64,000 nt of DNA from Opitutaceae bacterium (GCA_027490995.1 JAIXWY010000013.1:124001-188000); one strand, 5' to 3'; positions 8,254-18,446 are shown, counted from the first letter of the stretch. The notes: a model not told the origin generated them from the sequence alone. Translations and numbers: made by a program.

Positions 8254-9612
8254 ATGTCTCGTCCGCGTTCTACGTCGTCATCTTCATCCGTTGACCGCCG
8301 CCGTCTTTGGCGCGACTGGGAGGTGCTGTGTGGCGACATCGGCGAGCGGCGTGCCGGTACGCCCGAGGAGCATCGCGCGGCGCGGTTCATCGCCCGTCGG
8401 CTCGCGGCCTCGGGGCTGGATTCAGTGGAGATACTGGAATATCCATGTCAGAGTCATCGCTCTTCGCGGGTCGATCTCGCGGCGCGCGAGGGCGGGCGAT
8501 GGCGTCCGGTTGAGGCGCGCATCCTCGCGGGCGCTCCGGGCTGCGCGCCTGGGGAGAGAGAACTGGTTTGGCTGGAGATGCCCGAGGAGTCGCCGCAGCT
8601 TTCGCCGGGGTCCCTGCGGGGCCGGGTGGTCGTGGTGTTTGGGCCCCTGCCGACGAGTGCGCGCGATCACCGAAGGCTCGTCGCCGCAGCTCCCGATGCG
8701 GTGATTCACGTCGACGAGCGGCTGCCCTTTTCGTGGACGAAAAGCGACGGGGTCTATCCCGAATGGGTCCGTCGCTATGGCATGCCCACGACCGTGGCGA
8801 TGGCCTACCTCGATGCGTGGCGCTGGCGGATGGCCGGAGTTGACCGCGTGCGGCTTTCGGCATCCGTGCGGCTTGAGGCGGCGCGGTCGCCGACGGTGAG
8901 TGCGGTCTTGCCGGGCCGCGATCCCGCGCTGCCGGAGATTCTTGTGCTCGCGCACCACGACACGCAGGCGGGTAATGTCGGTGCCGACGACAACGCCTCC
9001 GGTGTCGTCGCGCTGCTCGAGATTGCCCGGCAGTTGGCGCAGCGCCGACAACGGCCGCGGCGCGGAGTCCGCTTTCTGTCGTTCGGTGCAGAGGAGCAGC
9101 TCTCGGTGGGTGCGGCCGCGTATGTGCGGGCCCATCTTGCGGATCGCGCGAGGTGGGGACTCGTGGTTAATCTCGATAGCGTCTCTTCACCGCTTGGGCA
9201 TTGGGCAATGTACTGTGTCGGTGACCGCGCGCTCGCCCGACATGCGCAGGTGACGCTGGCTGGGCATGGCCTGTCGGTGGCGCCCAAGCCGGAGGTTACA
9301 CCGTTCGGCGATATCTTTCCGTTTAATTGGGCTGAGGTGCCTTCTCTGTGGTTCTTTCGCACGAACACCCCCGGTGCCCGGTGGCAGCATCACAGCCCGT
9401 CCGACTCGCTGGAGAATGTTTCGGTTGAAGCCGTCGCGAGACTTGTCGGGGCATTGGTTCCGATGGTCGCCGGCCTCGCGGATGCGGCCCGTTGGTCGTT
9501 TGGTGCCCGTCTGCCGCTCACACAGCGTCGGATCATTGCGCGGCTGGGACAGGAGCTCTTCGGCTTGCCGCGACGGGGTCCGCGCGCGCGGGTGGAGAGG
9601 CGGTTGTCATGA
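8254..9612 (+). CDS. M28-family zinc aminopeptidase-like protein
   Basis: This 452-residue protein has the M28 metal-binding motifs: LAHHDTQAG near residue 233, GADDNASGV near 243 (bridging Asp) and FGAEEQ near 278 (catalytic Glu followed by ligand Glu), then a late HHSPSDSLENV His ligand. No signal peptide is visible from the chosen ATG; the open frame reaches back to 8083 but those residues are not conserved-looking. A protease-associated-like segment precedes the catalytic part. The stop codon overlaps the start of the FAD oxidoreductase (ATGATG at 9609), so the two are co-translated. The natural substrate is unknown. Confidence 0.8.
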   Translation: MSRPRSTSSSSSVDRRRLWRDWEVLCGDIGERRAGTPEEHRAARFIARRLAASGLDSVEILEYPCQSHRSSRVDLAAREGGRWRPVEARILAGAPGCAPGERELVWLEMPEESPQLSPGSLRGRVVVVFGPLPTSARDHRRLVAAAPDAVIHVDERLPFSWTKSDGVYPEWVRRYGMPTTVAMAYLDAWRWRMAGVDRVRLSASVRLEAARSPTVSAVLPGRDPALPEILVLAHHDTQAGNVGADDNASGVVALLEIARQLAQRRQRPRRGVRFLSFGAEEQLSVGAAAYVRAHLADRARWGLVVNLDSVSSPLGHWAMYCVGDRALARHAQVTLAGHGLSVAPKPEVTPFGDIFPFNWAEVPSLWFFRTNTPGARWQHHSPSDSLENVSVEAVARLVGALVPMVAGLADAARWSFGARLPLTQRRIIARLGQELFGLPRRGPRARVERRLS

Positions 9613-11729
9613 TGCAGCACGAACTGGCCTGCGATCTCCTCGTTGCGGGTGGGGGGCCTGCGGGCGTGAGCTGTGCGCTGGCGGCGGCCCGATTGGGAGC
9701 GCGGGTGATCCTCTGCCAGGACCGCCCCGTGCTCGGTGGAAACGCTTCGAGCGAGGTTCGCATGCACATCGTCGGCGCCACCGGGCTCGACGCGGGGGTG
9801 GCGTTGGAGACCGAACTGCGCGAGGGAGGAATCGTTGAGGAACTGCGGCTGGATCTCGCGGTGCACAACGCGCAGCGTTCGCCGTCGATGTTCGATCTTC
9901 TGCTCTACGACAAGTGTCGTCGGGAGCCCAACCTTACACTGCTGCTCAATACCACGGTCGACGGCGCTGAGGTTGCCGGAGGCTCGATTCAGTTCGTGAT
10001 GGCGACGCGGGCCTCGACCGAGGATCGCTTCCGCATTCGGGCGGCGTTGTTCGCGGATTGCACGGGCGACGGGAGGCTGGGTGTGGAGGCGGGTGCTCCT
10101 TTCCGGCATGGACGCGAGGGGCGGGAAGAGTACGGAGAAACGCTGGCGCCGCTGGTGGCGGATCATCGTACGCTAGGATCAACGATTCTGTTTCAGGCGC
10201 GGCGCCACGCGCAACCGATGCCATTTGTCGCTCCACCGTGGATACGAAAATTCAAGGATGAAGATTTCCGGTTGAGGCCCTTTGGCCGCGCGGGCTCGGA
10301 TCTCGGACTCGAGTACGGTTATTGGTGGGCCGAGTGGGGCGGCTGTCTTGATACAATCAAGGACAACGAGCGCATTCGCGACGAACTACTCGCGATTGTC
10401 CTCGGGATCTGGGATCACGTGAAAAACCGCTCGAAGGTTGACGCGAGTCATTGGGCGCTCGAGTGGTTCGGATTCCTGCCGGGCAAGCGTGAGAGTCGGC
10501 GGTTCGTTGGGCTTCACGTGCTGACCGAGGAGGATCTTTTCTCGTCGAGAGTGTTTCCTGATGCGATCGCCTTTGGCGGCTGGCCGATCGATACCCATCC
10601 GCCGGAAGGTGTCGATGCACCAGACCTGGCGCCGTGCGAACAGCATCATCTTCCTTTCCTCTACGATATCCCGCTGCGGTCCTGCTTGTCCGCCGGCGTG
10701 CGTAACCTTGTTTTTGCCGGCCGAAACTTGTCTGCGACGCACATCGCTTTTGCGTCCACCCGCGTGATGGCGACGTGCTCCGCGGTGGGGCAGGGACTGG
10801 GCACCGCCGCGGCGCTGGCGCTGCGCGATCGGCGGACGCTTGCGGAGGCTGCGGAGGATGCGGCGTTCCTGCACCGGGTGCAGCAACGCCTGTTACGCGA
10901 CGATTGTTACCTGATCGGCGTGGCCAATGAGGATCGGGATGATCTTGTGCGCGCTGCGTCGGCGGTCACGGCGTCGAGTCATCAACCGGGCGGCGAGCCC
11001 GAACTGATTCGGAGTGGCCAGACCCGCGCTATCCACGGTCGGCCCAGCGCACGAGTGATGCATAATCTCTGGGACGACGTGCTGCGTGATGCCGCTCCAT
11101 CTTCGTTCCCTGCAACACCGGATGGCGGGAGCGGAATCGCCGAGGGCGATGCCGCCAAATCGGACTCCGGCACCGCGAGTGCAGAGGGGGTTGCCGCGTT
11201 GCGGCGTGTTAGCGATCCGCGACAGGTAGCACCGGGCTCGGCGCGCCACGCGCATGATTCGGGTGCCCTCCCTGTTTCCTCTGACATTCCAGCCCCCTCT
11301 GCCACGACGATCGCGGCAACGTGTGCACCGCCGGATCGGGCGCGGCCTGGGCTACATCGCTGGATGAGCGACCCGGCGGCCGGATTGCCGGCGTGGATCG
11401 AAGTCCGTTGGGCTTCTGTGGTCGTGATCGGGGAGATTCAGCTCATCTTCGACACAGGGCTACACCGCCACCTCACGCTCTCGCAGGCCGACGGTTATAC
11501 GAAGAAGATGCAGTGGGGCCGCCCCCAGTTCGAGACCGTGAGCGATTACGTCATCGAAGTGCAGACCGACGGTGCGTGGACGGAAGTCGCGCGTGAGCGC
11601 GGAAACTACCAGCGTCGCCGCGTGCACACCCTCCCGGCTACGCGGGCTGTTACTGCGCTTCGCGTGCGCGTGGACGCCACGCACGGCCTCGACCACGCCC
11701 GAATTCTCGAACTCCGCGCCTACCGTTGA
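9609..11729 (+). CDS. FAD-dependent oxidoreductase (FAD_oxidored family) with C-terminal discoidin-like domain
   Basis: A 706-residue protein. The N-terminal VAGGGPAGVSCALAAARLG is a Rossmann FAD-binding motif, followed by GGNASSEVRMHI, a signature of the large FAD_oxidored family abundant in Verrucomicrobia and Planctomycetes. The catalytic region runs to about residue 490. A Ser/Ala/Pro-rich linker follows (about 490-575), then a roughly 125-residue beta-rich segment (WIEVRWASVVVIGEIQLIF to ARILELRAYR) that resembles galactose-binding/F5-8-type domains. No export signal is visible. ATG occurs twice in tandem at 9609 and 9612; either may be used. The reaction is unknown; roles in carbohydrate oxidation have been proposed for such families. 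Confidence 0.82.
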   Translation: MMQHELACDLLVAGGGPAGVSCALAAARLGARVILCQDRPVLGGNASSEVRMHIVGATGLDAGVALETELREGGIVEELRLDLAVHNAQRSPSMFDLLLYDKCRREPNLTLLLNTTVDGAEVAGGSIQFVMATRASTEDRFRIRAALFADCTGDGRLGVEAGAPFRHGREGREEYGETLAPLVADHRTLGSTILFQARRHAQPMPFVAPPWIRKFKDEDFRLRPFGRAGSDLGLEYGYWWAEWGGCLDTIKDNERIRDELLAIVLGIWDHVKNRSKVDASHWALEWFGFLPGKRESRRFVGLHVLTEEDLFSSRVFPDAIAFGGWPIDTHPPEGVDAPDLAPCEQHHLPFLYDIPLRSCLSAGVRNLVFAGRNLSATHIAFASTRVMATCSAVGQGLGTAAALALRDRRTLAEAAEDAAFLHRVQQRLLRDDCYLIGVANEDRDDLVRAASAVTASSHQPGGEPELIRSGQTRAIHGRPSARVMHNLWDDVLRDAAPSSFPATPDGGSGIAEGDAAKSDSGTASAEGVAALRRVSDPRQVAPGSARHAHDSGALPVSSDIPAPSATTIAATCAPPDRARPGLHRWMSDPAAGLPAWIEVRWASVVVIGEIQLIFDTGLHRHLTLSQADGYTKKMQWGRPQFETVSDYVIEVQTDGAWTEVARERGNYQRRRVHTLPATRAVTALRVRVDATHGLDHARILELRAYR

Positions 11730-11779
11730 GCGCAGCCGGGTGGGAGCGTTCGATGCGCCGCGCGCGGAAAGCCTAGCGA

Positions 11780-11915
11780 AAAAGGGGTCAGGCTTTGTAG
11801 TTTGCCGTTGTGGAGTCGACTAAGCGGCTGCGAAGCCTTGCCGGGGTGGTAGCTGCCTGCGATCTGGACTGCCGATCGTGTTCGAAAAAGCAAAGAGCAA
11901 AGCCTGACCCCTTTT
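11780..11915. repeat. Small inverted-repeat element (REP/MITE-like)
   Basis: The ends are an 18-bp perfect inverted repeat: AAAAGGGGTCAGGCTTTG at 11780-11797 and its reverse complement at 11898-11915, enclosing 100 bp with no open frame. It sits in the 194-bp gap between two convergent genes. The end sequence resembles GGGGTCAGGCTTTG-type palindromes that I associate with RAYT (IS200-like Y1) transposases, but no transposase is in the window. It may also act as a bidirectional terminator hairpin. Confidence 0.75.
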
Positions 11916-11923
11916 CCCGGTTT

Positions 11924-14014
11924 TCAGTTGCGCTCAATCGGTTCGGGCTGGGCGGGGGTGCCGGTGATGGAGGAGAGGAGTCGGGCGGGGTAGCTCTGGT
12001 ACCGAGGGTGAGGCGCGGTGGCTTTCCACGAGCGTGCCTGAAGGATGGGGTGAAGTGGTTTGGAGCGGTCGCCAAGCGAGTCGATCGCCTCAAGGGCGGC
12101 GAGGCTGATGAAGTAGCCTGACTCTTTGGGGTCGGCGCAGCGCGACAGGGTTGCGAGCGCAGCGGTGTAATCGTCGACTACAGTGGCATTGCCCTCGGTA
12201 GCATCGACTGGAGCAGGCTTGGTTGCCGGGGAGCGATCGATCAGATTGGAGTCGGCTAGCGCGCGTGCGGCTGCGATGCGGACGGACGGCGATTCATCGG
12301 CGAGGAGTGCTCGCAGGCGTGGAACGCTGCCAGCAAGGACCGCGGCGCCTCGTACCCTCACCGCCTGCACGCCCCAAAAGCGTACCGCGGAATCGGAATC
12401 GGTGAGCAGGGCATCGAGGGTTTCCGCCGTCTCTGGCTCCGTGTCGGAGGCTGGAGCATCTGTGACTGACCGATGACTTGCTAGAGTTTCGAGGGTGGGT
12501 GCCGCGGCGTCGGGTGCAGTGGCCGCCCGGGTCGCTGCCCCAAGTTCGGTGAATGGGGATGCGTGGGCTCGAGGCGCAGCGCGGTGGGCGGCGGCGAGGA
12601 CGCGGTCGAAAGGGTAGCGCGTGTTGTCGCGGGCCAGCGTGTGCGGTGCGATGCCTTCGGCACGGGCATGCTGTTCCGCCTCCGGTAGAAAAGAGATATC
12701 GCGCGTGGCGCGGAGGTGTGCGTCGAGGGCGGCACGGAAAGTCGCGAGGCGATCGCGATGCGCCGGATCTTGAGCGAGGTTGCGGACTTCGTCGGGGTCA
12801 GTCGCGAGGTCGAAGAGTTCCTCGGTGGGCTTCGGGGTACGCCAGAAGAGCGACTGGGCCTCGTTCAGCTCGCCGCGATCGAAACGCTCGCGCCAGAGAC
12901 GCGTGGTGGGAGTCTCGAACTGATAGGAAAGATGCTGGCCCTGGGAGACAAGCGGCAGAAAGTTACGCACGTAGACGAAGCGACCGTTGGTGACGCTACG
13001 GACGAGATCCGTGCGTTCATCCATGCGTCCGCGGGCCCCGAAGAGGAAGTCTGGGGCTGGCTGGGGGCGCGTGCCGGCGAACGCTCGGCCTTCCATCCAT
13101 TCTGGGGCGGGCAGGTCCGCGAGACTGAGGACCGTGGGGGCGAAATCGACGAAGCTGACGAGGCGGTTCGATTCACCGCCTGCCGTGTAGCCGTCCGGAG
13201 CGAGGTGGAGCCACTTCGGCGGGAAGTAGACGACAAGCGGCACGCGTAGGCCGGAGTCGGACGGCCAGCGCTTGCTGCGGGGCATGCCGCTGCCGTGGTC
13301 GCTGAAGTAGAACACGATGGTGTCGTCGGTCAGTCCATCGTCGGCCAATTCCTTGAGCCGTTCGCCTGCCTCGCGATCGGCCTCGCTGACCATGTCGTAG
13401 TAGCGGGCCCAGTCCTGACGTACCTCAGGAGTGTCCGGGTGATAGGCGGGGATGCGGACGCGGGCCGGATCGGTCACGCGTTCTGGGTTGCGGGTGCGCA
13501 GCTGGCCCTCGTGGGAGCGGTTGGAGTTGAAGACGGCGAAGAACGGTTGCCCGGCGCGTCGCTGGCGCCAGTGCCCGCGCGCCGACGACTCGTCCCACGT
13601 GTCTGCGGGCGTGGGCACGTTGTAGTCCTCCTTGCTGCGATTGCTGCAGTAGTAGCCCGCGTCGCGCAGCAGGGCGGGAAAGAGGCGCATCCCCACGGGT
13701 GCTGCCACCATTGAGCGCATGTGAATGGCGCCGAGGCTGGTGGCATGAAGCCCGGTGATGAGGGTGGTGCGGGCGGGGGCACAGACCGGGTGGTTTGACC
13801 AGACGTGGTTGAATCGGATTCCCTCGCGGGCGAGTCGGTCGACGTGGGGCGTGCGGGCTAGCGTGTCGCCGTAGCAGCCCATCTGTGGCCCGTGGTCCTC
13901 GCTGGTGAGCCACAGGATGTTCGGCCGTCCCGCTGCGCCGGCGTTCCCGGTCGGGCTGGTGGCCACCGCCTCCGAAATCGTCGAGAGCAGTCCGGTGACG
14001 AGCAACAGGCGCAT
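11924..14014 (-). CDS. Secreted sulfatase (S1 family) with C-terminal HEAT-like repeats
   Basis: The protein is 696 residues from the ATG at 14014, which starts a plausible signal peptide (MRLLLVTGLLSTISEAVA). PNILWLTSEDHGPQMGCYGD is the N-terminal metal site and CAPARTT near residue 79 is the C-x-P-x-R motif whose Cys is converted to formylglycine by a maturase. FYFSDHGSGMPRSK gives the later metal ligands. The region after about residue 560 contains alpha-helical VRFWGVQAVR and PSVRIAAARALADS units like HEAT repeats, seen in some planctomycete/verrucomicrobial sulfatases. Longer starts exist at 14131 and 14173. The target sulfated glycan cannot be told from sequence. Confidence 0.87.
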   Translation of the reverse strand: MRLLLVTGLLSTISEAVATSPTGNAGAAGRPNILWLTSEDHGPQMGCYGDTLARTPHVDRLAREGIRFNHVWSNHPVCAPARTTLITGLHATSLGAIHMRSMVAAPVGMRLFPALLRDAGYYCSNRSKEDYNVPTPADTWDESSARGHWRQRRAGQPFFAVFNSNRSHEGQLRTRNPERVTDPARVRIPAYHPDTPEVRQDWARYYDMVSEADREAGERLKELADDGLTDDTIVFYFSDHGSGMPRSKRWPSDSGLRVPLVVYFPPKWLHLAPDGYTAGGESNRLVSFVDFAPTVLSLADLPAPEWMEGRAFAGTRPQPAPDFLFGARGRMDERTDLVRSVTNGRFVYVRNFLPLVSQGQHLSYQFETPTTRLWRERFDRGELNEAQSLFWRTPKPTEELFDLATDPDEVRNLAQDPAHRDRLATFRAALDAHLRATRDISFLPEAEQHARAEGIAPHTLARDNTRYPFDRVLAAAHRAAPRAHASPFTELGAATRAATAPDAAAPTLETLASHRSVTDAPASDTEPETAETLDALLTDSDSAVRFWGVQAVRVRGAAVLAGSVPRLRALLADESPSVRIAAARALADSNLIDRSPATKPAPVDATEGNATVVDDYTAALATLSRCADPKESGYFISLAALEAIDSLGDRSKPLHPILQARSWKATAPHPRYQSYPARLLSSITGTPAQPEPIERN

Positions 14015-14491
14015 TCCGACGCAGCGAAGCAGGGTGACGAGCGAGGGCCGCCGCGGCTCCTGGCTCAAGCCGTGTGCGGAGGGAACGGGGCGGCGAAAGA
14101 ACGGAGACCACGGGGCGGCGAGTAGGTCCATAGGGGTGGGAGGACCGTATCGGGCTGATTCCCCGACGCACAAGCTCAGGGAATCGGTCCGTCCCGGTGC
14201 GGTGAGGATGGCGTGACAACAGATGCGTCGAGGTCAGCCCGTGGGCGCCGCGAACGGCCCCGAAGCGATCCAAGCGCACCACGCTCCGGCGGAGCGGCTC
14301 GCTTGCTCGCGCTTACGGACCCGACCCTGCAAGCGGCGGCCGGCGACGATCGAGGCGGTGGCGTCTCACGCTTCGCTGGTCCCTGAAGTTGACTCGCCCC
14401 TTTTTTTGTTAGCCAGCGATGAGGGCGACGGTACAGTGCCCCGACGGTCGTGCACCGGGTTTCCTGCCGGTGCCGGCCATTCCCCATCCCC
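14015..14491. other. Divergent intergenic region
   Basis: These 477 bases lie between the sulfatase and cstA starts. Part (to 14173) may instead belong to a longer sulfatase N-terminus. A run of seven T at 14401-14407 precedes cstA, and TTGACT at 14389 could be a -35 box, but no matching -10 is evident. Confidence 0.4.
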
Positions 14492-16234
14492 ATGTCGCTC
14501 ATCGCCTTCCTCGCCGTTTCCGGGATCATCCTGGCGTGCGCCTACCGCTGGTACGGCCGTATTCTTTCTCGTTACCTTCAGCTGGATCCGATGGCGAAGA
14601 CGCCCGCGCATGAGAAGCGCGACGGCATCGACTATGAGCCGGCGAGTCGGAACTGGCTCCTCCCGCAGCACTTTTCCGCCATTGCCGCTGCAGGGCCGGT
14701 GGTCGGTCCGATCCTCGCGGCAACCTACTTCGGCTGGATGCCCGCCTGGCTGTGGATCATCTTTGGCGCGATTTTCATCGGCGGCGTGCATGACCTGATG
14801 ACGCTCGTCGCGTCAGTGCGCCACGGCGCAAAATCCATCGCCGAGGTCGTGCGCCGGTACATGAACCGCAGGTCATATCTGCTGTTCCTCGCCTTCATCT
14901 GGATCTCGCTCGTGTACGTCATCATCGCGTTTGCCGATGTCACGGCGGGAACCTTTGTGCAGAAAGCCTCGTCGGCGGGCGGCGATGCCCCCGGACCTGC
15001 CGTTGCCACGTCTTCGATCATCTACCTAGGCCTAGCGATCGCGATGGGCCTGTGCATGCGGAAGTTCAAGCTCGGTGAGGGTAAGGCGCAGTTGATCTTC
15101 CTGCCGTTGGTGGTGGGTGCAATTGCCCTCGGACCCTTCCTACCCTTTGACCTCGGCGCGCTCACTGGCAGCGCCCGGCCGCAGGTCCTGTGGGATCACG
15201 TCCTTTTGGCGTACTGTTTCTTTGCGGCACTGTCTCCGGTGTGGCTGCTCATGCAACCACGCGGTGCGCTGGGTGGCTATTTCCTTTATGTCATCGTGGT
15301 CGTGGGGGTCGTCGGTGTGATCGTCGGTGGCTTGCGAGGTGACCTCACGATCGCGGCGCCGGCCTTTTCGGACGCGAAGCTTTTCGACTTCAACGGAGCG
15401 ACCCCGCCCTTACTCCCCGTGTTGTTTATCACGATCGCGTGCGGCGCGTGCTCTGGTTTTCATTCGATCGTGGCCAGCGGCACGACGTCGAAGCAGCTCG
15501 ACCGGGAAACTGACGCCAAGCCCGTCGCTTACGGCGGCATGTTGCTGGAGTCGTTCCTCGCCTGCCTGAGCCTCGCGACGGTGATGATCCTCGCTAAGCC
15601 GACCGGCCGTCCTGACCTGACCTACGCCGATGGCGTAGCGGTGTTCATGAATCAGGCGACCTTCGGCTTCGTTTCTGTCGACATCGCGCGACAGTTCGGC
15701 CTCCTGTGCTTCGCGACCTTCGTCTTCGACACCCTTGACGCCTGCACGCGTCTCGCGCGTTACGTGTTCATGGAGTTGACGGGCTGGCAGGGCCGTGCCG
15801 GCCGGGTGGGAGCGACGGCCCTGACGCTCGCGCTGCCGGCGGTGGTGGTGACGTTGCCGCCAGCGGTCGTGAACGGTCAGCAGATTCCCCTGTGGCGCGC
15901 GTTCTGGAACCTTTTCGGCACGTCGAATCAGCTGCTCGCTGCGCTCGCGCTACTCGGAGTGACGGTCTGGCTGCTCCAGCGTGGTCGCTCGGTGTGGATC
16001 ACGCTCGGGCCGACCCTGTTCATGCTCTTCATGACGATGTGGAGTCTCTGGCTCGCGGTGCAGGTGCACCTCAGCCGACTGCGTACCAACACGGCGGCGG
16101 CCGTGCACCACGTGGAGTTCGTCGTCGTACTCGTGCTTTTCGCGATGGCGGTCTGGCTGGTGGTGGAGGCGATCCTGCTGGCGCGCAATCGCACGCCCCC
16201 GGGTCCTCTGGTGCCTCAGCCGAGCACGGCGTGA
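14492..16234 (+). CDS. cstA: Carbon starvation protein CstA-like membrane transporter
   Basis: A 580-residue polytopic membrane protein. The N-terminus MSLIAFLAVSGIILACAYRWYG, then DGIDYEPASRNWLLPQHFSAIAAAGPVVGPILAA and HDLMTLVASVRHG, match the CstA/YjiY family closely; GFHSIVASGTTSKQL is another conserved stretch. Family members import peptides or pyruvate on carbon limitation. The start at 14492 is the conserved family N-terminus; the frame is open back to 14450. No YbdD-like partner gene follows, so it appears to be monocistronic here. Confidence 0.92.
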   Translation: MSLIAFLAVSGIILACAYRWYGRILSRYLQLDPMAKTPAHEKRDGIDYEPASRNWLLPQHFSAIAAAGPVVGPILAATYFGWMPAWLWIIFGAIFIGGVHDLMTLVASVRHGAKSIAEVVRRYMNRRSYLLFLAFIWISLVYVIIAFADVTAGTFVQKASSAGGDAPGPAVATSSIIYLGLAIAMGLCMRKFKLGEGKAQLIFLPLVVGAIALGPFLPFDLGALTGSARPQVLWDHVLLAYCFFAALSPVWLLMQPRGALGGYFLYVIVVVGVVGVIVGGLRGDLTIAAPAFSDAKLFDFNGATPPLLPVLFITIACGACSGFHSIVASGTTSKQLDRETDAKPVAYGGMLLESFLACLSLATVMILAKPTGRPDLTYADGVAVFMNQATFGFVSVDIARQFGLLCFATFVFDTLDACTRLARYVFMELTGWQGRAGRVGATALTLALPAVVVTLPPAVVNGQQIPLWRAFWNLFGTSNQLLAALALLGVTVWLLQRGRSVWITLGPTLFMLFMTMWSLWLAVQVHLSRLRTNTAAAVHHVEFVVVLVLFAMAVWLVVEAILLARNRTPPGPLVPQPSTA

Positions 16235-16418
16235 AGCGGTCTCGGGGCAGAGTAGGCGGCGCGCGAGCCCTCTCGACGCCCTCACCCGACGAGCGCGAAA
16301 CGAGTCAGTCGAGGCGCGTCCACGCTCCGTTCGTGGCGGGCGCGATACCCGGGTGATCCTCTCCGTGCGGGGAGCCCGCGCGCCCGTGGTCAACCCCCGG
16401 CGCCGATCCGGTGCCGCG

Positions 16419-16844
16419 TCAGCGCTTCAGCCAGCCGTACACCGTGTCGCGGGCTTCGTTGCCCTCGGAGATCAGCTTACCCTCGCCATCGAAAATCTTA
16501 AAATGCGGGATCGAGCGTAGAGCGAACTGCTTCGCCACGGGCGACTGCCAGTCGATTTTGCGGACATCGGGCCGATTGATATCGACCTTCACCACGGCGA
16601 CGTCGTCCCGCCGCTGGTGGAGTTCGTCGAGCTTAGGCGAGACGGCGCGGCAGGGTGGGCAGTAGTCGCTGGTGAAGTCGACGATCGTGATCTTTCCCTT
16701 CACGAGGTGGTCGGACAGGTTGATCGTCTGACCCTGCGCGACTCGTGGCGGCAAGTCGGGTTTGGTGCTGGCTTCGGTGCGGGTAAGTGGAGCGATGAGG
16801 AAGGCAGCACTCAGCAGGATCAGGCGGAGGACGGTGAGTTTCAT
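16419..16844 (-). CDS. Secreted thioredoxin-family protein (CPPC)
   Basis: The protein is 141 residues, with an N-terminal signal peptide (MKLTVLRLILLSAAFLIAPL) and a thioredoxin fold: ITIVDFTSDYCPPCRAVSPKLDEL carries the redox pair Cys62 and Cys65, and RSIPHFKIFDGEGKL holds the cis-Pro. It is likely periplasmic. CPPC, rather than CGPC of thioredoxin, suggests an intermediate redox potential, so it could serve as reductant or in disulfide exchange. It ends 119 bases before the DUF1501 operon and has no obvious partner. Confidence 0.85.
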   Translation of the reverse strand: MKLTVLRLILLSAAFLIAPLTRTEASTKPDLPPRVAQGQTINLSDHLVKGKITIVDFTSDYCPPCRAVSPKLDELHQRRDDVAVVKVDINRPDVRKIDWQSPVAKQFALRSIPHFKIFDGEGKLISEGNEARDTVYGWLKR

Positions 16845-16963
16845 GAGGACGGAGAGTTGTCTCTAACGGATCGCGACGGAAGGGGTTGTCAATCCGGCGA
16901 GTGCGGCGGAAGGGGATAGGGATCGTGAGGGCGCGGATCGGGTCGATTCTTGCGCGGCGGACC

Positions 16964-18439
16964 TTACGTGAGAATTTCGCGGACTACGCGAGCGGGCTCG
17001 ACGCCGGTCAGGCGCTGGTCGAGGCCTTGGGCCTTGAACGAAAACTTGGCGTGGTCGATTCCCAGACAGTGGAGCAACGTGGCGTTGAGGTCGTAGAGGC
17101 TCACGGGGTCGCGCACGATGTTATAGGAAAAGTCGTCGGTCTCGCCGTGGACCACGCCGGGTTTCACGCCGCCGCCCGCCAGCCACACGCTGAAGCAACG
17201 CGGGTGATGGTCGCGGCCATAGTTGGTCCGAGTAAGGGTTCCTTGGGAGTACACCGTACGGCCAAACTCGCCGGCCCAAACCACCAGCGTGTCATCCAAG
17301 AGCCCGCGTTGCTTGAGGTCCGTGACCAGTGCGTAACAGGCCTGATCGGTGTCAAGGCACTGGAGGCGGTGATCCCCCGGCAGATTGCCGTGCTGGTCCC
17401 ATCCGCGATGCAGGATCTGCACGACCCGAACGTCCCGCTCGGCCATCCGACGGGCGAGCAGGCAGCTGGCGGCGAAAGAGCCCGGGGTCTTCACGTCGGG
17501 GCCGTAAAGATCCAGGGTGGCCGGAGTCTCATCGGCGAAGTTCGTGAGATCCGGCACGCTGGTCTGCATGCGAAACGCCATCTCGTATTGCGCGATGCGG
17601 TTGAGCGTCTCGGGATCTCCGTGGCGCGCCTGCGCATGGTGGTTGAATTTGGCCAGGCCATCGAGCATCGCGCGCCGGGTCACGGCATCGACGCCGTTGG
17701 GATTCTCCAGAAAGAGGACGGGGTCACCCTGCGCACGCAGGGCAACGCCGTTGTGCTGACCGGGGAGGAATCCGCTGCTCCACATGCGGGTAAACAGAGC
17801 CTGTGCGGAGACCTTCGACGAAAACTTCGGCGTCAGTACCACGAAGGCCGGGAGGTCGTTGTTCTCGCTGCCCAGGCCGTACGAAATCCATGAGCCGATA
17901 CTCGCCTTACCGGGGAGTTCGCTGCCGGTCATCAGGAACGTGCAGGCTGGGTCGTGATTGATCGCGTTGGTGTGCACCGAGCGCACAATGGCGATGTCGT
18001 CGACCAGCTTTGCCGTCCACGGAAGCAGGTCGCTCACCCACGCCCCGCTGCGGCCGTACTGGGCAAACTTGAAGCTCGAGGGTGCGACGGGAAACTTGGT
18101 CTGCCCGCTCGTCATCGTGGTGATGCGCTGACCGGCGCGAATGGAGTCAGGGAGCTCGACGTTGAACTGAGCTTGGAGCCCCGGTTTGTAGTCGAAGGTG
18201 TCGAGCTGCGACGGACCTCCGTTCATGTGGAGGTAAATGATCCGCTTGGCCTTGGGTGCGAAGTGCGGGAACCCCGGGAGCGCCGGGTGAATCCGTGCTC
18301 CCGCCGTTGCACTGGGGGATCCGGAGGCTCGCAGTGTGGGCGCGAGGAGATTCATCGCGACTCCGCCCATGGCGAGCCCGGCCCCCGCGAAGAATTGCCG
18401 GCGGGTGAGCTGATTCAGGTAATCGTGGCAGGGGTTCAT
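16964..18439 (-). CDS. DUF1501 secreted protein (Tat signal)
   Basis: This 491-residue protein begins [21 protein letters not shown], a twin-arginine export signal that fixes the start. The body contains [42 protein letters not shown] and [17 protein letters not shown], all conserved in the DUF1501 family, whose fold is related to alkaline phosphatase/sulfatase enzymes. It lies 7 bases downstream of the PSCyt/DUF1553 gene in the same direction, the usual pairing in Planctomycetes and Verrucomicrobia. The pair is thought to act outside the cytoplasm, but the biochemical role of DUF1501 is not established. Confidence 0.9.
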   Translation of the reverse strand: MNPCHDYLNQLTRRQFFAGAGLAMGGVAMNLLAPTLRASGSPSATAGARIHPALPGFPHFAPKAKRIIYLHMNGGPSQLDTFDYKPGLQAQFNVELPDSIRAGQRITTMTSGQTKFPVAPSSFKFAQYGRSGAWVSDLLPWTAKLVDDIAIVRSVHTNAINHDPACTFLMTGSELPGKASIGSWISYGLGSENNDLPAFVVLTPKFSSKVSAQALFTRMWSSGFLPGQHNGVALRAQGDPVLFLENPNGVDAVTRRAMLDGLAKFNHHAQARHGDPETLNRIAQYEMAFRMQTSVPDLTNFADETPATLDLYGPDVKTPGSFAASCLLARRMAERDVRVVQILHRGWDQHGNLPGDHRLQCLDTDQACYALVTDLKQRGLLDDTLVVWAGEFGRTVYSQGTLTRTNYGRDHHPRCFSVWLAGGGVKPGVVHGETDDFSYNIVRDPVSLYDLNATLLHCLGIDHAKFSFKAQGLDQRLTGVEPARVVREILT

Positions 18440-18446
18440 GGTGAGC

